22,840 bases of DNA, taken from positions 1 to 22,840 of the forward strand of contig DATKMP010000174.1 in assembly GCA_035541775.1 (NCBI GenBank). Direction: 5' to 3'. The position numbers and the translations under genes are program-made. The DNA comes from DATKMP01 sp035541775. GTDB taxonomy: Bacteria; Bacteroidota; Ignavibacteria; UBA10030. The notes below the pieces were generated by a model, which saw only the letters and a program-made list of their open reading frames with translations, made no database searches and was not told where the DNA came from. Positions within the stretch are counted from its first letter, which is position 1, and every line of letters begins with the position of its first letter. Of this stretch, positions 14,613 through 22,718 are shown piece after piece.

Positions 14613-17495
14613 TTACCGGTACTCTTCTATCGGCGGGCAAGTGCAAATAATATTTCTATCGCCGTAAGAATTATTGATGCGTCCCACCGCGGGCCATATT
14701 TTATTTTGCTTTAACGATGCAACCGGAAACACCGCCTGTTCGCGCGAATAGGCATGCTTCCATTCGTTTTCGGCAATCACAGCCGTTGTATGCGGCGCGT
14801 TCTTCAACGGATTATCCGTGTTATCCATTTTACCGTCGATAATATCTTGCAGTTCCTGCCGGATGGAAATCATCGCTTGAATGAATCGATCCAATTCAGC
14901 TTTCGGTTCGCTTTCCGTCGGTTCGATCATCAACGTATCGTGAACCGGGAACGAAACGGTCGGCGCATGAAATCCGTAATCCATCAACCGCTTGGAAATA
15001 TCTTCCACATCCACGCCGGTAGATTCTTTGAACTGTTTCATATTCAGAATAAATTCATGCCCCACGCGCCCATGCGCACCTTGATATAAAACAGGGAAAA
15101 ATTGTTCCAACGATGATTTCAAATAGTTCGCGTTGAGAATGGCGTACTTCGTCGCTTCCGTCAATCCTTCGCCGCTCAGCATTTTCATATACGCATACGC
15201 AATCAACAAAATGCTGGCGCTGCCCCACGGCGCAGAGGAAACCGCGTGAATAGATTTTTCGCCGCCGAGTTTCACAACCGCATGTCCCGGCAAATATTCT
15301 GAAAGATGCTGCGCAACACAAATAGGGCCAACGCCGGGGCCACCGCCTCCATGCGGAATGGCAAATGTTTTATGAAGATTGATGTGGCAAACATCTGCGC
15401 CGATTTCTCCGGGGCTTGTCAATCCGACCTGTGCGTTGAGATTTGCGCCGTCCATATAGACCAGTCCGCCGTTTTCATGAATGATGCCGCATATTTCTTT
15501 GATGCGTTCTTCAAACACGCCATGCGTTGACGGATATGTGACCATCAACGCGGCGAGCGTTTCATGTTCCTGCGATGCTTTTCTTCGAAGATCATCGACA
15601 TCGATATTGCCCTGCGCATCGCAATTCACAACAACCACACGCATGCCGGCCATCACCGCACTTGCAGGATTTGTTCCATGCGCCGATGCAGGAATGAGTG
15701 TCACGTTCCGCTGCGCTTGCCCATGATCTTGATGATACGCGCGAATCACCATCAATCCCGTAAATTCACCTTGAGCACCGGAATTCGGCTGCAGCGATGC
15801 AGCGTCAAAACCGGACACTTTACATAATGCTTCTTCCAACTCGTGAAATATTTGCCGGTATCCTTCTGCTTGTTCTATCGGAACGAATGGATGCATGTTT
15901 GTAAATGCAGGCCACGTTACCGGCATCAATTCTACTGCAGCATTCAACTTCATCGTACAAGAGCCGAGCGGAATCATCGATGCTGTCAGTGATAAATCTT
16001 TGTTCTCCAAACTCTTGATATACCGCATTATGGCGGTTTCAGAATGATATGAATTGAAGACGGGATGCTGGAGATATTTGCTTGTCCGTTCGAACGGCGT
16101 TGGAAACGCAATCGTTTCTAAATCGAATTGCGTTTGCAAAGAAATCGATTCATCGGATGCCGATTTGAGTTTGACAAATGCCTTCACCAGCGCTTCCACA
16201 TCGTCCACTGCCGTCGTTTCGTCTAATGAAACAAGAATGTAACGATCATCGACGAACCGCACATTGTAACCCGCTTCTGACGCAAGGTACACGAGCGTGA
16301 TGGCTTCTTTTTTATTTGCCGCTTCGATGCGCAGCGTATCGAAATAAACATCGTTGAGCTGTACAAAGCCGCGTTTGATCAACTCTGCATCCAATAATTT
16401 TGTTAAGCGATGAATGCGCGATGCAATTTGTTTTACACCCTCGGGGCCATGATACACCGCATACATTCCCGACATAATCGCCAGCAACGCTTGAGCGGTA
16501 CAAATATTGGAAGTAGCTTTCTCGCGGCGAATGTGCTGCTCACGCGTTTGTAACGTCATCCGATATGCGCGGTTGTTTTGTGCATCTACGGAAACACCGA
16601 TGATGCGTCCTGGCATGACGCGAATATATTCCTGTTTCGTTGCAAAAAATCCTGCGTGGGGCCCACCATAACCGAGGGGAACTCCGAACCGCTGTGAGTT
16701 GCCAACAACAATATCGGCGCCAAACTCGCCGGGCGGCGTCAACAGTGCGAGCGACAATAAATCAGCGGCAACAATCGCCACGGCTCCAATGTTGTGCGCT
16801 TGTTTGATGAGTTCACGGTAATCGATCACAGCACCGTCTTCGGCTGGATATTGCAGCAGTATGCCGAAAAATGATTTGTCGAGTTTGATCGTTTCAGGAT
16901 TGCCGACAACGACTTCAATATGATGCGGCGTCGCTCGCGTCAACACCACATCGATCGTTTGACGGAAGCAACGCGCAGAAACAAAAAATTTATTTGCTTC
17001 GGGATGAGACTTGCCGACAATTCCATACGCCATCGCCATTGCTTCGGCAGCGGCAGTGCCTTCATCCAACAACGAAGCATTCGCTACGGCCATGCCGGTT
17101 AAATCGCTCACCATCGTCTGGAAATTGAGCAGCGCTTCCAACCGGCCTTGAGAAATTTCCGGCTGGTACGGCGTGTATTGTGTGTACCATCCCGGATTTT
17201 CAAAAATATTCCGCTGAATCACGGCGGGTGTTATGCAGTTGTAATATCCCTGACCAAGATAAGATTTCAGCACGATATTTTTTTTTGCAATCGCACGAAA
17301 AGCGTTGAGCATTTCATATTCGGTTTGCGGTACGCCTACTCCGAGCGGAGAATGGCTGCGAATATGTTCGGGCACTGTTTGCTCGATCAATTCATCCATC
17401 GACTGCACACCAATCGTGTGCAGCATTTCATTTACTTCATGTTCGCGAGGCCCAACGTGCCGCGAAAAAAATTCATTTTGCTTCAGCATTTCCAT
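14613..17495 (-). CDS. gcvP: Glycine dehydrogenase (decarboxylating), P-protein, full length
   Basis: 960 residues, the fused P1/P2 form of the PLP-dependent P-protein. It decarboxylates glycine and passes the aminomethyl group to the lipoyl arm of GcvH in the glycine cleavage system. The N-terminal half carries RHVGP (12-16) and YTPYQPEISQGRLE (107-120). The C-terminal half carries MIPLGSCTMKLN (507-518), ASAHGTNPASAVMAG (603-617), MDGANLNAQVGL (681-692) and the PLP-lysine motif NLHKTFAIPHGGGGPG (706-721, Lys709). ATG 17495 overlaps rnc by 23 bases; a second ATG at 17489 is equally good. No gcvH or gcvT lies in the window. Co-transcription with rnc is implied by the overlap. Confidence 0.97.
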   Translation of the reverse strand: MEMLKQNEFFSRHVGPREHEVNEMLHTIGVQSMDELIEQTVPEHIRSHSPLGVGVPQTEYEMLNAFRAIAKKNIVLKSYLGQGYYNCITPAVIQRNIFENPGWYTQYTPYQPEISQGRLEALLNFQTMVSDLTGMAVANASLLDEGTAAAEAMAMAYGIVGKSHPEANKFFVSARCFRQTIDVVLTRATPHHIEVVVGNPETIKLDKSFFGILLQYPAEDGAVIDYRELIKQAHNIGAVAIVAADLLSLALLTPPGEFGADIVVGNSQRFGVPLGYGGPHAGFFATKQEYIRVMPGRIIGVSVDAQNNRAYRMTLQTREQHIRREKATSNICTAQALLAIMSGMYAVYHGPEGVKQIASRIHRLTKLLDAELIKRGFVQLNDVYFDTLRIEAANKKEAITLVYLASEAGYNVRFVDDRYILVSLDETTAVDDVEALVKAFVKLKSASDESISLQTQFDLETIAFPTPFERTSKYLQHPVFNSYHSETAIMRYIKSLENKDLSLTASMIPLGSCTMKLNAAVELMPVTWPAFTNMHPFVPIEQAEGYRQIFHELEEALCKVSGFDAASLQPNSGAQGEFTGLMVIRAYHQDHGQAQRNVTLIPASAHGTNPASAVMAGMRVVVVNCDAQGNIDVDDLRRKASQEHETLAALMVTYPSTHGVFEERIKEICGIIHENGGLVYMDGANLNAQVGLTSPGEIGADVCHINLHKTFAIPHGGGGPGVGPICVAQHLSEYLPGHAVVKLGGEKSIHAVSSAPWGSASILLIAYAYMKMLSGEGLTEATKYAILNANYLKSSLEQFFPVLYQGAHGRVGHEFILNMKQFKESTGVDVEDISKRLMDYGFHAPTVSFPVHDTLMIEPTESEPKAELDRFIQAMISIRQELQDIIDGKMDNTDNPLKNAPHTTAVIAENEWKHAYSREQAVFPVASLKQNKIWPAVGRINNSYGDRNIICTCPPIEEYR

Positions 17496-18324
17496 TCTCT
17501 ACGTGTATCAACGCAGCGTCCTTCTGCAAACGTTCCATTGCTTGCGCGGCTGCCGCTTGTTCTGCCTCTTTCTTATTTCGTCCCGTACCAGTTCCTAATG
17601 TTTGCATATTGACAAGCACTTCCACCGTAAAACGCCGGTCATGCTCCGGCCCTTCTTCCCGCACAACCATATACCGTGGAATGCCGAAGGAATGCGCCTG
17701 CGCATATTCTAACAATCCGCTCTTATAATTGTCGTCGAGCAGGGCACACTGAAATACTTCGTCGTTCGTCAACAGTTGTGCGCGAATAAATGTCCGCGCT
17801 GTTTTCAATCCGCCGTCTAAATACATTGCGCCGATCACGGCTTCAAACGCATCGGCAAGAATGGATTCCGAACCGCTGTCAATCGATTGTGCGGCGCTCG
17901 AACTCAATAATAAAAACTCCGACAGATGAATTTCTCTCGCCTGCTGCGCCAGCGCTTTTCGATTCACCAATCGTGAACGCACTTTCGTTAAATATCCTTC
18001 TTCGTGATCGGGATATTTTTCAAACAGATATTCTGCAACAATAAAATTAAGAATGGCATCGCCAAGAAATTCTAACCGTTCATTGGAGTCCCAGGTTTCT
18101 TCCAAAAATTGAAGATAGGACCGATGCATCAATGCTTTGAGAAAAACATTCCAGTTGCGCGGATGATATTGAATAGCTTCTTCGAATTTAGCAAAATCGA
18201 CCCCTGAAGCCCGCAAGTGCTTTACTAACTTTGTCACGCGAGCATCTTGAAAGAAACAAAACAATTGTAAAGAGAGCCGGCTTGTGAACCGGCGCCACAC
18301 ATGTGTCAACACGTCGTTTTCCAC
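17473..18324 (-). CDS. rnc: Ribonuclease III
   Basis: Double-strand-specific endoribonuclease for rRNA and mRNA processing. The catalytic domain shows ALMHRSY (64-70), the signature NERLEFLGDAIL (81-92, with Glu82 and Asp89) and ILADAFEAVIGAMYLD (155-170, Asp158 and Glu161), the expected Mg-binding set. A double-stranded-RNA-binding domain spans about 198-270. The longest frame begins at GTG 18324 (283 residues), longer than usual. That GTG is buried in a hairpin with no properly spaced Shine-Dalgarno. GTG 18312, with GGAG suitably upstream, or GTG 18237 (254 residues) may be the true start. It lies 21 bases after fabF and overlaps gcvP. The fabF-acpP-rnc neighbourhood is widely conserved. 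Confidence 0.94.
   Translation of the reverse strand: MENDVLTHVWRRFTSRLSLQLFCFFQDARVTKLVKHLRASGVDFAKFEEAIQYHPRNWNVFLKALMHRSYLQFLEETWDSNERLEFLGDAILNFIVAEYLFEKYPDHEEGYLTKVRSRLVNRKALAQQAREIHLSEFLLLSSSAAQSIDSGSESILADAFEAVIGAMYLDGGLKTARTFIRAQLLTNDEVFQCALLDDNYKSGLLEYAQAHSFGIPRYMVVREEGPEHDRRFTVEVLVNMQTLGTGTGRNKKEAEQAAAAQAMERLQKDAALIHVENGNAEAK
18276..18293 (-). repeat. Second hairpin in the 5' part of rnc
   Basis: GCCGG and CCGGC pair around TTCACAAG; counting a single bulged base, the stem extends to seven pairs with a 3-base loop. On the minus strand it is followed by a loosely T-rich stretch (TCTCTTTAC). With the hairpin at 18322-18340 it could be part of a leader or a weak terminator after fabF if rnc truly starts farther downstream. 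Confidence 0.4.
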
Positions 18325-18340
18325 TCCGTTTTGCGGAGTG
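18322..18340 (-). repeat. Perfect hairpin at the fabF-rnc junction
   Basis: CACTCCG and CGGAGTG, a perfect 7-bp stem with a 5-base loop, lie between the fabF stop (18346) and rnc. The first candidate rnc start codon, GTG, is the last three bases of the 3' arm on the mRNA. No T-run follows it, so it is more likely a translation- or stability-related stem than a terminator. Confidence 0.55.
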
Positions 18341-18345
18341 ATAGA

Positions 18346-19605
18346 TTAATGTTCTTGATATCGTTTAAACAACAGCGTTGCGTTATGTCCGCCGAAGCCA
18401 AACGTATTGCTAATCGCAACATCTACTGTTCGTTCTTGTGCCACATTGGGAATATAATTCAAATCGCATTCGGGATCGGGTGTTTCTTGATTGATCGTCG
18501 GATGCACTGTATTGGATCGAATCGACATAATCGTTGCAACGGATTCCACAGCGCCTGCCGCGCCAAGCAAATGGCCGGTAATAGATTTTGTGGAATTCAC
18601 TGCAATCTTTTTTGCCCGCTCGCCGAATACCGTTTTAATCGCCGCCGTTTCACATCGATCGCCCGGCGGTGTCGATGTGCCATGAGTATTGACATAATCA
18701 ATATCGTCGATGCTCAGCCCAGCATCGCGAATGGCGATCCGCATCGAGCGGACGGCGCCTTCACCACCGGGAGCCGGTTCGGTAATATGGTGCGCATCGG
18801 CTGTAAAGCCGATACCGCCAAGCTCGGCATAAATTGTTGCGCCGCGCTTTATTGCATGATGCAACTCTTCCAGAATGATAATGCCGGAACCTTCGCCCAT
18901 GACAAATCCATCGCGATCGTTATCGAACGGACGGCTGGCTTTCTCTGGCGCATCATTGCGCGTGGAAAGAGCTTTCAGCGCGTTGAAGCCGCCGATGCCC
19001 ATCGGGCAAATACTTGCTTCACCGCCGCCGGTGACCATCACGTCCGCATCGTTGCGCTGGATCAACATAAATGCATCGCCGATAGCATGCGATGATGTTG
19101 CACATGCAGAAACGACCGAATAGTTCGGGCCTTTCAATCCGTAGATCATCGAAATTCTTCCCGCTGCAATATCGGGAATCAACATGGGAATAAAGAACGG
19201 ACTGATACGACCCGGCCCGCCTTCGACAAAATTGGTGAATTGTTTGTGATACGTCCACATACCGCCGATGCCGGATCCGAAAATCACGCCGATACGTTCA
19301 CGATCTTCCTGTTCAAAATTCAAACCGGAATCTTTGATCGCATCCTGAGCTGCTGCAAGTCCAAACAAGGTGAACCTGTCGGCACGCTGCGATAATTTTC
19401 GATCCACATACCGCAACGGATCAAATCCTTTCACCTCGCAAGCAAAATGTGTATCGTATGTTGATGCATCAAAGAGTGTAATGGGAGCAGCGCCACTCTT
19501 TCCGCCCACAAGCGACTGCCAAAAATCTTGAACAGTGTTCCCTACAGGCGTAATGACGCCGATGCCTGTAATGACCACTCGCCTTTTTGTTTCACCAAAC
19601 GCCAT
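18346..19605 (-). CDS. fabF: Beta-ketoacyl-ACP synthase II
   Basis: Elongating condensing enzyme of type II fatty-acid synthesis: it joins malonyl-ACP to acyl-ACP. 419 residues from ATG 19605, normal length. The thiolase-fold catalytic triad is complete: Cys168 in VVSACATSSHAIG, His308 in VNTHGTSTPPGD and His345 in STKSITGHLLGAAG, with Lys340 just before. The start MAFGETKRRVVITGIGV is chosen because AGAGGA lies 7 bases upstream and matches the family N-terminus; the frame is open farther upstream to 19677 but that region is a hairpin-bearing spacer. It follows acpP by 146 bases, the longest gap in the fab operon. Confidence 0.97.
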   Translation of the reverse strand: MAFGETKRRVVITGIGVITPVGNTVQDFWQSLVGGKSGAAPITLFDASTYDTHFACEVKGFDPLRYVDRKLSQRADRFTLFGLAAAQDAIKDSGLNFEQEDRERIGVIFGSGIGGMWTYHKQFTNFVEGGPGRISPFFIPMLIPDIAAGRISMIYGLKGPNYSVVSACATSSHAIGDAFMLIQRNDADVMVTGGGEASICPMGIGGFNALKALSTRNDAPEKASRPFDNDRDGFVMGEGSGIIILEELHHAIKRGATIYAELGGIGFTADAHHITEPAPGGEGAVRSMRIAIRDAGLSIDDIDYVNTHGTSTPPGDRCETAAIKTVFGERAKKIAVNSTKSITGHLLGAAGAVESVATIMSIRSNTVHPTINQETPDPECDLNYIPNVAQERTVDVAISNTFGFGGHNATLLFKRYQEH

Positions 19606-19751
19606 AATTGTATCCTCTGTTATTCCATTGCAATGAGACGCGCTACGTACAATATTGTCTTGCGTGGATCTCAACAACTGATAGATGAAAGCGAGGAGAA
19701 CGAATCCGCCTCTTCCGGATCGTCCTCATCCTCGTTTCATTGTGAATGCGA
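19606..19751 (-). other. acpP-fabF spacer with long imperfect hairpin
   Basis: The 146-bp gap holds one extended inverted repeat on the minus strand. Outer arms GAAA-CGAGGA (19729-19738) and TCCTCG-c-TTTC (19687-19697) give ten pairs with one bulge, and an inner stem ATCCG/CGGAT (19704-19720) lies in the loop. No T-run follows, so it is better read as an mRNA processing or stabilising element than as a strong terminator. It may help to set the high ACP to low FabF ratio. No coding frame is convincing in the remainder. Confidence 0.5.
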
Positions 19752-19988
19752 TTAAAGACCTTTTGCTTTTACGTAATTGATCACGTCGCCGACTGTAGTA
19801 ATTTTTTCCGCATCTTCATCGGGGATTTGAATATTGAATGCTTTTTCAAATTCCATTACTAATTCGACGGTATCAAGTGAATCGGCACCGAGATCGTTGG
19901 TGAAAGACGCTTCCGGCGTTACTTGCGCCGCATCGACGCCTAATTTGGAGACAATAATGTCTTTCACTTTCTCAGTTGCATCTGCCAT
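19752..19988 (-). CDS. acpP: Acyl carrier protein
   Basis: A 78-residue acidic four-helix carrier that holds growing acyl chains on 4'-phosphopantetheine. The modified serine is Ser37 in GADSLDTVELVMEFE, and the flanking DLGADSLD is the universal attachment motif. The start MADATEKV is fixed by the strongest Shine-Dalgarno in the window (AAGGAG, 7 bases from the ATG); the open frame upstream is an AT-rich leader. It sits 50 bases after fabG and upstream of fabF, the classical order. Besides lipids, ACP supplies octanoyl chains for lipoate, the cofactor that GcvP's partner GcvH needs. Confidence 0.98.
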   Translation of the reverse strand: MADATEKVKDIIVSKLGVDAAQVTPEASFTNDLGADSLDTVELVMEFEKAFNIQIPDEDAEKITTVGDVINYVKAKGL

Positions 19989-19995
19989 GGTATTA

Positions 19996-20001
19996 CTCCT
20001 T
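19996..20001 (-). promoter_or_regulatory. Strong Shine-Dalgarno of acpP
   Basis: AAGGAG on the minus strand, seven bases before ATG 19988. It decides the acpP start and stands out, because most other genes here have weak or no Shine-Dalgarno. It agrees with the high demand for ACP. Confidence 0.8.
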
Positions 20002-20038
20002 TTATTATTGTTAGAAATATATGATTTATTTTTTTCAA

Positions 20039-20785
20039 CTACATAGCCATTCCGCCATCTACACACAACACCTGTCCGGTTATGTAACTTGCTGCAGAAG
20101 ACGCAAAAAATACGACAACACTCGCAATTTCTTCCGGTTTCGCCGTTCGTTTGAGCGGAATCAAATTCGTCAACCCTTCTTTTTGCTGCGGGTTCAATTT
20201 TTCAGTCATGTCGGTATCGACAAATCCCGGCGCAATTGCATTGACATGAATATTGCGAGATGCAAGTTCTTTTGCAAGTGTTTTTGTCAATCCGATCATG
20301 CCGGCTTTGGCAGCGGAATAATTTGCTTGTCCCGCATTGCCGATGACACCGGTAATTGAGGAAATGTTAATAATCCTTCCCTCACGCTGTCCCATCATCT
20401 GGCGGCAGACGGCTTTGGAAAAATTGAAGGCGCTTTTCAAATTGGTGTTGAGCACCTCGTCCCAATCTTGTTCGGACATGCGCATCAATAATCCATCTTT
20501 CGTAATGCCGGCATTATTGACGAGCACATCGAGCCGGCCAAATTCTTTCACAACGGCGTCCACCGCAATTGCTGCTGCAGAAAAATCTTTTGCATCGGAT
20601 TGAATGGCGAGCGCACGCCGTCCCTTTGCTTCAATTTCTTTTTTGACTTCTTCGGCAGCAGCGCCGGCACTTTTATAGGTGAATGCCACATGCGCCCCTT
20701 CGGAAGCAAGCGCCAACACAATGGCTTTGCCAATACCGCGCGAGCCGCCGGTGACCAACACTATTTTATCTTGAAGAGCGTTCAT
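20039..20785 (-). CDS. fabG: 3-oxoacyl-ACP reductase
   Basis: NADPH-dependent short-chain reductase that carries out the first reduction in each fatty-acid elongation cycle. 248 residues, normal length. The cofactor motif TGGSRGIG (12-19) and NNAG (90-93) are present. The catalytic tetrad is complete: Asn115, Ser143 (NISSITG), Tyr156 and Lys160 (YSAAK). The C-terminal ITGQVLCVDGGMAM is typical of true FabG rather than a generic dehydrogenase, and the fabD-fabG-acpP context supports this. ATG 20785 begins 9 bases after the fabD stop. Confidence 0.97.
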   Translation of the reverse strand: MNALQDKIVLVTGGSRGIGKAIVLALASEGAHVAFTYKSAGAAAEEVKKEIEAKGRRALAIQSDAKDFSAAAIAVDAVVKEFGRLDVLVNNAGITKDGLLMRMSEQDWDEVLNTNLKSAFNFSKAVCRQMMGQREGRIINISSITGVIGNAGQANYSAAKAGMIGLTKTLAKELASRNIHVNAIAPGFVDTDMTEKLNPQQKEGLTNLIPLKRTAKPEEIASVVVFFASSAASYITGQVLCVDGGMAM

Positions 20786-20794
20786 AGCTTTATC

Positions 20795-21697
20795 TCATCG
20801 TATGTCGGATAATTTTTCAATTCCTTTGACTTGCACGGCGGCATTGATCCGCTTTATCAATCCTTGCAACACTTTGCCGGGACCGATTTCGATAAATGTC
20901 GTCGCACCTGCGGAAATCATTTTCACTACACTTTTTTCCCATCGCACAGGATTTGTTAATTGCTGAACAAGTAATTCTCGAATTTCTTTTGCGGATTGTA
21001 CCGGCTGTGCCGTAACGTTCGCATACACCGGAATCGACGCATCAAAAATAGAAACATGCTCGAGAGCAGATTTTAATCCGGCGCTCGCAGATTCCATCAA
21101 CGGAGAATGAAACGCGCCGCTGACGGACAACTCTTTTACAAAGCGTGCACTGCGCGCCGTGGCAAGTTCCATCGCTTTTTGAACTCCAGCTAAAGAACCG
21201 GAGATGACCACTTGTCCCGGCGAATTGAAATTTGCCGCCTGAACGATTCCGACAGAAGACGCTTCCATACAAATTTCTTCCACATCCTCTGATGATATTC
21301 CTACAATAGCAGCCATGGTCCCGGGCTGATCGTTGCCGGCACTCTGCATCAATTCTCCGCGAAGGCGAACTAATTTTAATCCGTCTTCAAATGTCAATGC
21401 TCCGGCAGCAACGAGCGCAGAATATTCTCCAAGAGAATGCCCCGCCGTCATCGCGGGCTCGCCATTTTTCATGACCTGCAGCAATGCCATGCTATGAAGA
21501 AAAATTGCCGGCTGTGTATGCTTGGTCTGTTTCAATTTTTCTTCGGGACCTTCAAAGCAAATTTTGCTGATGGAAAATCCAAGCAAGTCATCGGCTTGTT
21601 CAAACAATGCTTTTGCTTGCGCACTGTTATCGTACAACTCTTTTCCCATACCGACAAATTGCGATCCCTGTCCGGGAAAAACAAACGCCGTCTTCAT
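20795..21697 (-). CDS. fabD: Malonyl-CoA:ACP transacylase
   Basis: Transfers malonyl from CoA to ACP, supplying the extender unit for chain elongation. 300 residues from ATG 21697. Active-site elements are present: PGQGSQ (8-13) for the oxyanion hole, Ser88 in GHSLGEYSA, Arg113 in LRGELMQ and His197 in GAFHSPLM. The ATG overlaps the fabH stop (ATGA), which fixes the start and implies translational coupling; the frame remains open for ten more codons upstream, but the family begins at KTAFVFPGQG. The order fabH-fabD-fabG-acpP-fabF is the standard type II cluster. Confidence 0.97.
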   Translation of the reverse strand: MKTAFVFPGQGSQFVGMGKELYDNSAQAKALFEQADDLLGFSISKICFEGPEEKLKQTKHTQPAIFLHSMALLQVMKNGEPAMTAGHSLGEYSALVAAGALTFEDGLKLVRLRGELMQSAGNDQPGTMAAIVGISSEDVEEICMEASSVGIVQAANFNSPGQVVISGSLAGVQKAMELATARSARFVKELSVSGAFHSPLMESASAGLKSALEHVSIFDASIPVYANVTAQPVQSAKEIRELLVQQLTNPVRWEKSVVKMISAGATTFIEIGPGKVLQGLIKRINAAVQVKGIEKLSDIR

Positions 21698-22707
21698 GAT
21701 TTTTCCCCCGTGTGCGCCAACGACCATTTAATATACGTTGCGCCCCAAGTGTAACCGGCGCCGAATGCTGCAAGCACAATATTTTGTCCGCGTTTTAGCA
21801 ATCCTTTGTGCCACCATTCGGATAAACACAATGGTATCGTTGCCGCTGTGGTGTTCCCGTATCGGTCGATATTAATCATCACTTTGCCGCTATTAATTTC
21901 CATGCGTTTGGCTGTTGCATCGATAATACGAAGATTTGCTTGATGCGGCACAAGCCATGCAATATCATCGCCCTTTAGATTATTCCGCTGCATAATTTCT
22001 GCAGCAACATCCGCCATGCCGACAACCGCATGCTTAAACACTGTCTTTCCATCTTGATACACAAAATGCATTTTTTGATCGATCGTTTCATGTGTCGGAG
22101 GATGAAGACTGCCGCCAGCTTTCATATGCAGCGCTTCTTTTCCAGAGCCATCGGTATATAAACGTTGATCTAAAATTCCATATTCACGCTCATCCGTCGG
22201 TTCCAGCAACACTGCGGCTGCTGCGTCTCCAAACAAAATGCAAGTATTGCGATCAGAATAATCCGTAATCGAACTCATTTTGTCGGCACCGACCACCACA
22301 ACTTTTTTGTGTACTCCTGATTCGATAAAGCGCGCGCCGACGCTCAGCGCATATAAAAATCCAGAACACGCCGCCGAGAGATCGAATGCCCATGCATTCT
22401 TTGCGCCAATTTTTGTTTGTACCAAACAGGCAGTAGCCGGGAATGCCATATCGGGTGTAATGGTCGCAACAATTATTAGATCGATTTCCGCTGCCTCCAT
22501 CTTGCGATTGGCAAGAAGCTGTTGAACAGCTTGCACCGCAAGATCGGACGTCGCACCATGTTCTTGAATACGGCGTTCACGAATACCGGTACGAGTTATG
22601 ATCCATTCGTTGCTTGTCTCCACCATGGTTTCCAGTTCTGCATTCGTAAGAATTTTTTCCGGAACATAATGACCGACTGCCGTAATTGTTGCGCGTTGAA
22701 CTTCCAT
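21694..22707 (-). CDS. fabH: Beta-ketoacyl-ACP synthase III
   Basis: Initiating condensing enzyme, joining acetyl-CoA (or a branched starter) with malonyl-ACP. 337 residues from ATG 22707. The catalytic Cys114 (LSAACSGF), His255 (VPHQANLR) and Asn285 (RYGNTTAAT) form the complete FabH triad. NEWIITRTGIRERR (33-46) and the C-terminal GAGYTWGATYIKW are family marks. ATG is preferred to TTG one codon upstream because AAAGG lies four bases before the ATG and too close to the TTG. It starts 11 bases after the plsX stop and overlaps fabD. Confidence 0.97.
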   Translation of the reverse strand: MEVQRATITAVGHYVPEKILTNAELETMVETSNEWIITRTGIRERRIQEHGATSDLAVQAVQQLLANRKMEAAEIDLIIVATITPDMAFPATACLVQTKIGAKNAWAFDLSAACSGFLYALSVGARFIESGVHKKVVVVGADKMSSITDYSDRNTCILFGDAAAAVLLEPTDEREYGILDQRLYTDGSGKEALHMKAGGSLHPPTHETIDQKMHFVYQDGKTVFKHAVVGMADVAAEIMQRNNLKGDDIAWLVPHQANLRIIDATAKRMEINSGKVMINIDRYGNTTAATIPLCLSEWWHKGLLKRGQNIVLAAFGAGYTWGATYIKWSLAHTGEKS

Positions 22708-22718
22708 CAAACCTTTCG

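Noticed and set aside
14754..15089. Plus-strand frames within gcvP
   Set aside because: gcvP is intact and full length with its catalytic lysine. The opposite frames are chance.
18305..18310. TTGACA on the minus strand within the 5' part of rnc as a -35 box
   Set aside because: No acceptable -10 box lies 16-18 bases downstream.
19606..19677. Longer FabF starting 24 codons upstream
   Set aside because: The internal ATG has a well-spaced AGAGGA and matches the family N-terminus. The upstream part is intergenic spacer.
19989..20066. Longer acyl carrier protein starting 26 codons upstream
   Set aside because: The extension is an AT-rich leader. A strong AAGGAG precedes the internal ATG, which gives the standard 78-residue ACP.
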